Positions 1 to 6,216 of a stretch of 14,476 bases of DNA are shown piece after piece (position 1 is the stretch's first letter; each line of letters starts with the position of its first letter). The translations under genes were made by a program, and so were the position numbers. This DNA is from DATKCA01 sp035544675. Lineage in GTDB: Bacteria > Acidobacteriota > Thermoanaerobaculia > Gp7-AA8. The DNA lies in the NCBI GenBank assembly GCA_035544675.1, contig DATKCA010000264.1:1-14476 (forward strand), in the 5' to 3' direction. The notes under the pieces are model-generated. The model was given only the letters and a program-made list of their open reading frames with translations, did no database searches and had not been told where the DNA came from.

Positions 1-162
1 GAGCTCGCTGTGAACGTGGAAGCGCGAGGCCTCAAGCTGCGGAGCTTCGCCGAACCTGCGCCGCGCCGCACGATCGTGCTGGCGTGGCGAAAGAGCTCTC
101 CCCTGCGCGATGCGCTGCGGGAGATCGGCGCGACGCTGCGAGGTGCAGCCGGTCTTCAATGA
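1..162 (+). CDS. LysR-type transcriptional regulator, C-terminal end (partial)
   Basis: Frame 1 is open from the window edge to a TGA at 160-162 and encodes 53 residues. The segment RRTIVLAWRKSSPLRDALRE (residues 22-41) matches the usual end of the LysR substrate-binding domain, where a conserved strand with a WRK/WR motif is followed by the last helix. LysR proteins are DNA-binding activators or repressors that respond to a small molecule bound by this domain. The DNA-binding half lies outside the window, so neither target nor ligand can be named. The gene ends cleanly beside the broken minus-strand segment that starts at 163, so it looks intact at this end. The identification rests on a short segment. 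Confidence 0.72.
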   Translation, partial: ELAVNVEARGLKLRSFAEPAPRRTIVLAWRKSSPLRDALREIGATLRGAAGLQ

Positions 163-255
163 TGCCGCGGTGAGCACGGTCGTGTAGGCCAGCTTGTGCT
201 TGGCGAGCGCCTTCTGCACCTGCGCGACCGTGGCTTCGCCCGCGGGATCGCCCTC
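163..255 (-). pseudogene. Orphan coding-like fragment, unidentified
   Basis: Directly after the amidohydrolase fragment, a different minus-strand frame reads EGDPAGEATVAQVQKALAKH followed by KLAYTTVLTAASLK. Almost every third codon base is G or C, as in real genes of this window, so it was probably once coding. The KHKLAYTTVL stretch is reminiscent of a redoxin/TlpA-like helix-strand unit, but the match is too short to name a family. It has no start codon of its own and ends at the LysR stop. I infer a piece of another gene joined to the amidohydrolase fragment by deletion or recombination. Confidence 0.35.
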
Positions 256-419
256 GCACCGACTGAGACGATGCGGTCTCCGCGGACGATGACCGTGGCG
301 TCCGGGACGGCCGAGGAGCCCTAGCCGTCCACGAGCGTGGCGCCGACGATGGCGGTGAGAGGCTGCGGCGCACTGGCGCAGCCGGCCAGGAGAAGAAGAA
401 GCCCAAGAGATCCCTTCAT
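256..419 (-). pseudogene. Broken lipoprotein amidohydrolase, N-terminal fragment
   Basis: Reading down from an ATG at 419-417 gives a lipoprotein signal (MKGSLGLLLLLAGC, lipobox LAGC with Cys14). It continues as TAIVGATLVDG, a TAG stop at 323-321, and then in the same frame GSSAVPDATVIVRGDRIVSVG. These two pieces are the standard first strands of imidazolonepropionase-like amidohydrolases (LVDGxG...ATVxVRGxRIxxVG). The stop falls where members often carry Trp or Thr, so a single TGG-to-TAG change could explain it. Homology ends near 258, and none of the metal-binding His motifs of the barrel are present. The gene is dead: a premature stop plus loss of more than 85% of the expected 400-plus residues. 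A sequencing error could explain the stop but not the missing body. Confidence 0.62.
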
Positions 420-478
420 GACCGGCATCCATGATCCGGCCGCGCGGGGCGCGAACTGCGGCGCGTCGAGCTTGCGCC

Positions 479-508
479 TTGTTGCTCCTCCATTTCAGCG
501 GGTATAGT
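479..508 (+). promoter_or_regulatory. Candidate sigma70-type promoter of the kinase gene
   Basis: TTGTTG (479-484) and TATAGT (503-508) are separated by 18 bp. TATAGT matches the -10 consensus at five of six positions. Transcription would begin near 515, leaving a short leader before the ATG at 531. The nearest purine-rich stretch (GGGACG, 509-514) is too far upstream to be a normal ribosome binding site, so translation may start on an almost leaderless transcript. This is a motif match by eye only. Confidence 0.38.
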
Positions 509-530
509 CGGGACGCTCGTACACAATCTG

Positions 531-3500
531 ATGTCGGACGACCAATCGCATACCGGCAAGTTTCCCGAGGGCGCTGGCGCGCTGCCGCGGGCGGGGGGCT
601 CGGCCGAATGCCCTCTGGCCATTGGAACGCAGCTCGGGCGGTACCGCGTCCTGCGGCCGCTGGGGGCGGGAGGGATGGGGGAGGTGTACGTCGCCGACGA
701 TGCCCGGCTGGGGCGGCAGGTGGCGGTGAAAGTGATCCGGGGATCGACCCCACTCACACCGGTGGCGCGGGCGCGGTTCGAGCAGGAGGCGCGCGCCGCC
801 TCCGCTCTCACTCATCCGAACATCATCACCATCTACGACATCGGCGATGCCGGCGACCAGCCGTTCATCGTCATGGAGCTCCTCGACGGGCAGTCGCTCC
901 GCGATCTGCTGCAGACGCCGCTCGCTCCGGCAGATGTCATCCGGCTCGGCGCGCAGATTGCCGACGCCCTCGCCGCGAGCCACGAGCGCGGGATCGTGCA
1001 CCGCGATCTCAAGCCGGAAAACGTCTTCGTGACCGCGGAGGGCAACGCCAAGATCCTCGACTTCGGCGTGGCCCGGATCCGTGGCGCGGTGACGGACGAC
1101 GGCATCACGGTCGAGCAATTGACGATCAAGGGCTCGGCGATCGGCACGATCGGGTACATGGCGCCGGAAGTGGTGGCCGGTCAGCCGGCCGATTTCCGGG
1201 CCGACATTTTCTCGCTCGGCTGCGTTCTCTATGAGATGGCGGCGGGCCGGCGCGCGTTCACCGGGCGGTCGCTCACGGAAGTCCTGGCCGCCAGTCTGCG
1301 CGAGGAGCCGCCCGCTCTGAGCGCGATCCGATCCGACCTGCCGCCGGCATTCTCCGCGATCGTGGAGACATCACTCCGCAAGGACCCCGCGCAGCGCTAC
1401 TCCGCGACCGGCGCTCTGCGCGACGAGCTGGCAGCCCTCGCCTCCGCGGTGAAATCGGGAGCCGGGCTTTCGCAGCGCACCCGGTCGCTGCCGCGGTTCG
1501 ACTTTCCTCTCCTCGGCCGGGAGGGGGAGCTGGCGGCCATCCGCTCGATGATCGTCGACGAAAAAGCCCGGCTGGTGACGCTGACCGGCCCGGGAGGAAG
1601 CGGGAAGACACGCCTGGTCCTGAGCGCCGCCGAGCAGCTTTTCGACTGGTTCGCCGGCCGCGTTTTCTTCGTCCCGCTGGCCTCGGTCACCGATCCCGAT
1701 CTGGTCGGCGCGGCGATCGCGCAGGCGCTCGGCGCGGGCGATCCCTCGCGCCCGCCCGTGCCCGCCGTCATCGCCAGCCTTCGCGCGACCGAAAGCCGCT
1801 CGCTGCTCGTCGTCGACAACTTTGAGCAGGTCATCGACGCCGCGTCGCTCCTGGCCGAGCTCATCGCCGAATGCGCCTCGGTCACCATTCTGGTGACCAG
1901 CCGCGAGATCCTGCACCTCTACTCGGAGCGCAATCTCCCCGTGCCGCCTCTTCCGGTGCCCGAGCCGGTGGAGTGGTGGAGCTCGGAGGACGTGATGAAG
2001 AACCCGGCCGTCACGCTCTTCGTGCAGCGGGCCCGGGCCGTCAATCCGGCTCTGGAGCTCGATCCGCCGAGCATCGCCGCCGTCGCGGAGATCTGCCGGC
2101 GCCTGGACGGGCTGCCGCTGGCCATCGAGCTGGCCGCGGCACGGACGCGCCTGATGACTCCTCGGGCCATGCTGGGGAGGATCGGTGAGCGGCTGAAACT
2201 GCTCACCGGCGGTGCTCGCGATCTTCCCGGCCGGCAGCAGACGCTGCGGCGGACGCTCGATTGGAGCTACGAGCTGCTCACGCCCGGCGAACAGGCGTTG
2301 ATCCGGAGGCTGTCGGTGTTCGCCGGGAGCTTCACCCTTGAAGGGGCGGAAGCGGTCGCCGATCCGTTCGGCCGCCTCGAGCTGGATGTCGTGGACGTCG
2401 TCGGCTCTCTCGTCGACAAGAGCCTGCTCGTGGGCAAGGGAGAGCAGGACGGCGAGCCGCGATTCGCGATGCTGGGCATGGTGCGCGACTACGCCGCCGA
2501 GCAGCTCGCCGCCAGCGGCGAGGAAGAGGAGACGCGCAAGGCGCACGCCGCGTATTACCTCGTGGTCGCCGAGGAAGGGGCGCAGGCGCAGCGCGCCGGG
2601 GAGAACGCGGTGTGGATGGCGCGCCTGGCGCGCGAGCACGACAACATTCGTGCCGCCCTGGAGTGGACCACGGCCAGCGGACGGACCGAGTGGGGCCTGC
2701 GCATGGCCGTGGGGATGTTTCCCTTCTGGGAGCGGAGCGAGCACCTCTCCGAGGGACGGAAACGGCTCGACGCGCTGCTGGCGCATCCGCAAGACCCGGG
2801 GGACGACCTGCTGCGCGCCCGGGCCCTCTTCTCGACGGCCGTGCTGGCGTGCACGCAGAAGGATTACGAACCGGCGATCGCCCAGGCCAACGCCGGCCTG
2901 GCACTGCATCGCCGCCTGAACGACCGCCACGGCATCGCCGTGAGCTGCAACAGCCTCGGCGTGATGTACACCGAGCTGCGCCGGCTCGACGAGGCGGCCC
3001 CGCATCTGGAGGAGTCTCTGTCACTCTGGAAGGCCATCGGCGACGAGGCCAGCTACGCGCGGTCGCTCACCAACCTCGCCGTGGTCCGGAGACTGCAGGG
3101 AGATCGCGCCGCGGCGCAGCAGATGTACATCGAGACCGAAGCGCTCTTCCGGCGCATCAACGATCCCACCAGCGCGGCCTGGGCGCTCAATCACCAGGGC
3201 GACGTGGCCCGCGAGCTGGAGCAGTTCCAGGAGGCTTCACACGACTACGCGTCCGCCCTCCGGGCCTTCCGGGAGCTGGGAGACTCCTGGGGCATCGCCA
3301 CCTCGCTGCTGGACATCGGGAACCTGGCCCGGCGGACCGGGCGGCTGGAGGATGCCGCGCCCGCCTACCGGGAATCGCTCGAGCACTTCGGGCGGCTCGG
3401 ACACTCGAGAGGGATCGCCCGGGTGCTGGAAGCGATGGCCCTCCTGGCCGGTGCGCGCGACCGTTTCGAACAGGCGTTGACGCTCGCCGGCGCCGCGGCC

Positions 3501-3677
3501 CGGGTCCGCGACCTGATCGGGGCCCCCCTTCCCGAGCAGGAGCAGGCCGAGTTCGATCGCGAGCTGGAGCGAGCGCTCGGTGCGCTCGGCGGCGAGGGGC
3601 GGAGAAATCCGTATCAGTGCGGGCGCTGCATGGGGATGACGGAGGCGATCGCCTATGCGCTCGCCGCCGCCCGGTGA
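531..3677 (+). CDS. Ser/Thr protein kinase fused to NB-ARC-like ATPase and TPR repeats
   Basis: This is a 1048-residue soluble signalling protein with no visible membrane segment. A PknB-type kinase domain spans about 37-300: glycine loop LGAGGMGEVY (44-53), Lys67, alpha-C Glu86, HRDLKPEN (157-164), DFG (177-179) and APE (211-213), so all catalytic residues are present. A STAND/COG3903-type ATPase follows at about 325-660, with Walker A GPGGSGKT (353-360), Walker B LLVVDN (425-430) and GLPLAIELAAAR (527-538), then a winged-helix region. From about 760 to 990 there are TPR-like helical repeats for partner or ligand sensing. The C-terminus resembles the usual 'GRAMSLEEAIAYAL' ending of this ATPase family but reads CGRCMGMTEAIAYAL, with a CxxC pair (1030, 1033). 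It probably phosphorylates target proteins in response to a signal read by the ATPase/TPR half. Target and signal are unknown. The gene is convergent with the DUF4242 gene, 6 bp away. Confidence 0.95.
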   Translation: MSDDQSHTGKFPEGAGALPRAGGSAECPLAIGTQLGRYRVLRPLGAGGMGEVYVADDARLGRQVAVKVIRGSTPLTPVARARFEQEARAASALTHPNIITIYDIGDAGDQPFIVMELLDGQSLRDLLQTPLAPADVIRLGAQIADALAASHERGIVHRDLKPENVFVTAEGNAKILDFGVARIRGAVTDDGITVEQLTIKGSAIGTIGYMAPEVVAGQPADFRADIFSLGCVLYEMAAGRRAFTGRSLTEVLAASLREEPPALSAIRSDLPPAFSAIVETSLRKDPAQRYSATGALRDELAALASAVKSGAGLSQRTRSLPRFDFPLLGREGELAAIRSMIVDEKARLVTLTGPGGSGKTRLVLSAAEQLFDWFAGRVFFVPLASVTDPDLVGAAIAQALGAGDPSRPPVPAVIASLRATESRSLLVVDNFEQVIDAASLLAELIAECASVTILVTSREILHLYSERNLPVPPLPVPEPVEWWSSEDVMKNPAVTLFVQRARAVNPALELDPPSIAAVAEICRRLDGLPLAIELAAARTRLMTPRAMLGRIGERLKLLTGGARDLPGRQQTLRRTLDWSYELLTPGEQALIRRLSVFAGSFTLEGAEAVADPFGRLELDVVDVVGSLVDKSLLVGKGEQDGEPRFAMLGMVRDYAAEQLAASGEEEETRKAHAAYYLVVAEEGAQAQRAGENAVWMARLAREHDNIRAALEWTTASGRTEWGLRMAVGMFPFWERSEHLSEGRKRLDALLAHPQDPGDDLLRARALFSTAVLACTQKDYEPAIAQANAGLALHRRLNDRHGIAVSCNSLGVMYTELRRLDEAAPHLEESLSLWKAIGDEASYARSLTNLAVVRRLQGDRAAAQQMYIETEALFRRINDPTSAAWALNHQGDVARELEQFQEASHDYASALRAFRELGDSWGIATSLLDIGNLARRTGRLEDAAPAYRESLEHFGRLGHSRGIARVLEAMALLAGARDRFEQALTLAGAAARVRDLIGAPLPEQEQAEFDRELERALGALGGEGRRNPYQCGRCMGMTEAIAYALAAAR

Positions 3678-3683
3678 GATCGG

Positions 3684-3953
3684 CTAGGCCGCGTTGGTCG
3701 GGTCGAGGAGCCGGCGGACGGCCGAGATCCGGTTCGCCGGGAGGCCCACCTTCTCGGCGTGCCTGCGGATGATGTTCTCGTCCGGGGCGATGTAGACGCA
3801 GTAGATCTTGTCGTCCGTGACGAAGCTGTGCAGCCACTGGATGCTCGAGCCGAGCTCGCCCAGCACGGCCAGCGAGCGAAGCGACACCTCGCGCAGTTCT
3901 TCGTCCGTCAGAGATCCTGCATTCGGAACTTCACGCTCGATCACGTACCTCAT
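3684..3953 (-). CDS. DUF4242 family protein
   Basis: This is an 89-residue cytoplasmic protein beginning MRYVIEREVPNAGSLTDEEL and containing IQWLHSFVTDDKIYCVY and ENIIRRHAEKVGLPANRI. These segments match the small ferredoxin-like-fold DUF4242 family. A Streptomyces member (SCO4226) is described as nickel-binding, but whether that applies here is unknown, and most members have no assigned role. Full length for the family. A good ribosome binding site (GGGAGG) lies 6 bases before the ATG at 3953-3951, and TATCAT (3984-3979) is a possible -10, though no clear -35 accompanies it. It is a single gene: convergent with the kinase and 94 bp downstream of the toxin gene on the same strand. Confidence 0.8.
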   Translation of the reverse strand: MRYVIEREVPNAGSLTDEELREVSLRSLAVLGELGSSIQWLHSFVTDDKIYCVYIAPDENIIRRHAEKVGLPANRISAVRRLLDPTNAA

Positions 3954-4016
3954 GGCCGGCCTCCCGTAACCGAAGGGAATGATAGTGCAGTCCGGGCCCT
4001 CCCCGTCTCTAGGAGT

Positions 4017-4034
4017 GCGGCGGCTTGCCGCCGC
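4017..4034. repeat. REP-like GC palindrome
   Basis: GCGGCGG-CTTG-CCGCCGC forms a perfect 7-bp stem with a 4-base loop, preceded by GGAGT. It sits 13 bp beyond the stop codon of the RES toxin gene. There is no T-run on either strand, so it is not a classic intrinsic terminator. Its form (GGAGTGCGGCGGC... palindrome in an intergenic gap) resembles the dispersed REP-type elements found in some high-GC genomes. With only one copy in this window, the repeat status is an inference. Confidence 0.35.
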
Positions 4035-4047
4035 GCGAAGTGGAGGG

Positions 4048-4731
4048 TCACCGGACGACGGAGACGGACGGCTTCGGCTCTCCCTCCCAGCGGAAGCGGT
4101 ACGTTCGTCCTCTTCTCACGTTCATCACGAGCGCCGGGCGGAAACAGGCGACGCAAGTGCCACGCGGCCGCCGGACGCTCGGATAGACGATTCCGAGCGA
4201 GCCGGCCTCCAGGAGTTTCTCCGCGAGCTCCTGCGAAGCGACGTAGCTGTCGGGAGCGAGGGCGCTCGAGAAACGTTTGTCGCGGCGGACGTCGTGGAGC
4301 TCGGCGCTGAAGTCGGCGAGGTAATCGTCGTAGGTCAGCTCCTCCTCGGTCCAGCCAACTTCGGCGAGCTCCGTCCACTTGTGGAAGGCGATCTCCGCCT
4401 GCGCGGTCTCCAGCTCGAACGCCGCATACCAGGCGCCGCGTTCGGGGCCACTGAACCGGCTGCCGAGGGGATGGGGGTGGCAGAACGCCGCATTGACGAT
4501 CCGGAAAGCGGGAACGCCGAAGACCAGCTCGTGGATGCCGATCCCGAGCACGCGGTCGTTCTCGGCCAGCAGCCTGTCGTTCGTCGCGTGATCGAGATCG
4601 AAGAGGTCCTGCAGATGCGCGTCATCGTCGGCGATCTGCACCAGCACGCTGTCGTCTCCCTCGCCGTATCTGGAGGGGATGAGACGGTGCGTGTCGTTCT
4701 GCCGGATCAGCCGGACGGCCGGCAGCGTCAT
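4048..4731 (-). CDS. RES domain toxin (NAD+-degrading), toxin-antitoxin system
   Basis: This is a 227-residue cytoplasmic protein with a RES domain at about 60-205. The RES core is visible as GSRFSGPERGAWYAAFELET (90-109), AEIAFHKW (112-119) and SLGIVYPSVR (178-187). By position, Arg92, Tyr102, Glu113 and Ser185 correspond to the conserved catalytic/NAD-pocket residues of characterised RES toxins such as MbcT and Pseudomonas putida Res. Those enzymes break down NAD+ and arrest growth or kill the cell when unneutralised. The ATG (4731-4729) overlaps the antitoxin stop by 4 bases (ATGA), so the two are translationally coupled, in the standard order with antitoxin first. It appears intact. The residue assignments are alignment-by-eye. 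A housekeeping role for RES proteins is less likely given the partner gene. Confidence 0.88.
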   Translation of the reverse strand: MTLPAVRLIRQNDTHRLIPSRYGEGDDSVLVQIADDDAHLQDLFDLDHATNDRLLAENDRVLGIGIHELVFGVPAFRIVNAAFCHPHPLGSRFSGPERGAWYAAFELETAQAEIAFHKWTELAEVGWTEEELTYDDYLADFSAELHDVRRDKRFSSALAPDSYVASQELAEKLLEAGSLGIVYPSVRRPRGTCVACFRPALVMNVRRGRTYRFRWEGEPKPSVSVVR

Positions 4732-5165
4732 AGGCCGCCGCGGCGCGCATCGAGCAGCCGCCGGACGGTCTGCATCGCCGGCACGCCTCCCTTGATCATG
4801 TAGGCGAGCGGCGTCTGGCCGGCGAAGATGCGGTTGCTGTTGGGCAGACGGATCCAGGCATCGGCCAGCTTCTTCGAATGAAGGATGTTGAGGGCCTTGA
4901 AGATGCCGATGAGATACGAGATGCGGAGCAGCCGGTCGGCGTCGAGCACGCGATCGGGATCCTTCTTCATCTCGTAGTACGGTCCGTTCGAGATGCCTCC
5001 CAGAAGCGCCTTGGCGTCCTCGTCACGGATGCCCCAGCGGGTGGCGATGTTGAAGAACGCGCGCACGGCCGACGGACTGAGACGCGCCCGCTCGGCCTTC
5101 GATGTCAGGTCGACGAGGGGCGAGGGCTCGTAACGCGTGACGGGATAGTTCGGATGCAGCGCCAT
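4728..5165 (-). CDS. Xre/MbcA/ParS-type antitoxin
   Basis: This is a 145-residue protein. The N-terminal part (about 30-95) is an Xre-like helix-turn-helix bundle, with LSPSAVRAFFNIATRWGI and DEDAKALLGGIS. The C-terminal part (about 96-142) has the DUF2384/ParS toxin-binding region, with ADAWIRLPNSNRIFAGQTPL and MQTVRRLLDA. Characterised members bind and block the RES toxin, and toxin-antitoxin complexes repress their own promoter. The chosen ATG (5165-5163) has a GGAG ribosome binding site 6 bases upstream and gives the family's usual length. The gene overlaps the toxin gene by 4 bases, and its promoter region carries the nested inverted repeats annotated separately. The phrase FAGQTPLAYMIKGG is the well-conserved DUF2384 signature. 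The pair is likely functional. Confidence 0.88.
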   Translation of the reverse strand: MALHPNYPVTRYEPSPLVDLTSKAERARLSPSAVRAFFNIATRWGIRDEDAKALLGGISNGPYYEMKKDPDRVLDADRLLRISYLIGIFKALNILHSKKLADAWIRLPNSNRIFAGQTPLAYMIKGGVPAMQTVRRLLDARRGGL

Positions 5166-5170
5166 GGCAC

Positions 5171-5214
5171 ACTCCGTATCAGGAGTATATACGCTCCAGA
5201 TCGAGAGAACGCAA
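5171..5214 (-). promoter_or_regulatory. Promoter with overlapping operator-like repeats, toxin-antitoxin operon
   Basis: On the minus strand TTGCGT (5214-5209), a 17-bp spacer and TATATA (5191-5186) form a plausible promoter; TATACT (5189-5184) is an alternative -10. Inverted repeats overlap the -10 and leader: ACTCC/GGAGT (5171-5175 and 5182-5186), CGTAT/ATACG (5175-5179 and 5189-5193) and GGAG/CTCC (5182-5185 and 5194-5197). RES/Xre operons are known to be autoregulated, so this is where the antitoxin's helix-turn-helix would be expected to bind. The site and its function are inferred. Confidence 0.45.
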
Positions 5215-5227
5215 GGTGCCGGCCGAA

Positions 5228-6214
5228 TTACCTGACGCAGCGGAACCCGACGTGATTCGTGCCTGTGTCGATCGCTCCTGCGCCGCGCATCCCCGGCTCA
5301 TACCGCGAGCAGTACTGATCGGTGCAGAGAAACGATCCACCCTTCTGCACTCGCTTGGGGATCCCCGGCTCGGCCGGATCGTGGCTGCCGGTGGGACCTC
5401 GCGGGTTCTCCACGGCGTTCGCCCGGGCGTGATGAACGTGCGCGTCCGGCCGGTACCAGTCCGCCACCCACTCCCATACGTTGCCGGCCATGTCGTAAAG
5501 GCCGTAGCCGTTCGGCGGGAAGGAGCGTACCGGTGCCGTCCCGGCGAAGCCGTCCTCGACCGTGTTCCTGTGAGGAAACGTCCCTTGAAACGTGTTGGCC
5601 ATGAATCGACCGTCCGGCTGAAACACATCGCCCCAGGCGTAGCGCCGCCCGGCCAGCCCGCCCCGCGCCGCCCTCTCCCACTCCGCCTCGGTGGGAAGCC
5701 GCTTGCCCGCCCACCGGGCAAAGGCAGCGGCGTCCTCCCAGGCCACATGAACCACCGGATGATCCATCCTTCCGGTGAGATCGCTCCCGGGACCTTCCGG
5801 ATGGCGCCAGTTTGCGCCTGGAACGAAGCTCCACCAGCGCAGCGGCGAATCGATCGGCACCGCCTCGGCGGGAGGCGTGAAGACGACGGAACCGGCGACG
5901 AGTTGATCCGGAGGTGCGCCGGGAAAATCCTCCGCCGCGGGGACGCGCTCCGCGACGGTGACGTATCCCGAGGCGATCACGAACTTCTCGAACTCGGCGT
6001 TGGTCACTTCCGTTTCGTCCATGAAGAAACCGTCGACCCGTACCTCATGGACCGGTTGCGATTCAGGTGAGCTCGTCGAGCCCATGGCGAAGGCCCCCGG
6101 TGGAATCCACACCATCCCCGGAGGAGCCTTCGGCGCGTTCTCCTCGCGTGAAGCACCTCCCTTGCACGCAACCGTGGCGACGACCAAAGCCGCCACAACC
6201 ACAGCGGCGAGCAC
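5228..6214 (-). CDS. Formylglycine-generating enzyme (SUMF1/FGE family), secreted or lipoprotein
   Basis: This 328-residue enzyme oxidises the active-site Cys of sulfatases to formylglycine using O2 and copper, as known for the family. The FGE-sulfatase domain spans about 32-327: PPGMVWIPPGAFAMGS (31-46), ETEVTNAEFEKF, RLPTEAEWERAARGG, DMAGNVWEWVADWY (241-254) and the catalytic segment GGSFLCTDQYCSRY (292-305). Cys297 and Cys302 are the pair that separates true FGEs from FGE-like proteins. A hydrophobic N-terminus ends in TVAC (Cys17), a weak lipobox, so the enzyme is probably exported and anchored. The start is GTG (6214-6212), two bases after the sulfatase stop, which implies translational coupling. 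It most likely matures the sulfatase encoded just upstream. Maturation outside the cytoplasm would differ from the mycobacterial case. Confidence 0.95.
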   Translation of the reverse strand: MLAAVVVAALVVATVACKGGASREENAPKAPPGMVWIPPGAFAMGSTSSPESQPVHEVRVDGFFMDETEVTNAEFEKFVIASGYVTVAERVPAAEDFPGAPPDQLVAGSVVFTPPAEAVPIDSPLRWWSFVPGANWRHPEGPGSDLTGRMDHPVVHVAWEDAAAFARWAGKRLPTEAEWERAARGGLAGRRYAWGDVFQPDGRFMANTFQGTFPHRNTVEDGFAGTAPVRSFPPNGYGLYDMAGNVWEWVADWYRPDAHVHHARANAVENPRGPTGSHDPAEPGIPKRVQKGGSFLCTDQYCSRYEPGMRGAGAIDTGTNHVGFRCVR

Positions 6215-6216
6215 TC

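Noticed and set aside
32..406. 124-codon minus frame near the left edge as a gene
   Set aside because: It is Arg/Ser-rich and runs antisense through the LysR end. The informative frames here are the LysR tail and the amidohydrolase start, neither of which is this one.
1371..3005. Long minus-strand open frame of 544 codons opposite the kinase gene
   Set aside because: It is antisense to a gene with clear kinase, Walker and TPR motifs. Its translation is rich in Arg, Gly and His without any recognisable domain, as expected of a GC-rich shadow frame.
2612..3772. Plus-strand frame of 386 codons overlapping the kinase 3' half
   Set aside because: Out of frame with the TPR region, Arg/Gly/Pro-rich and featureless. 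The kinase frame continues through it with family-specific motifs.
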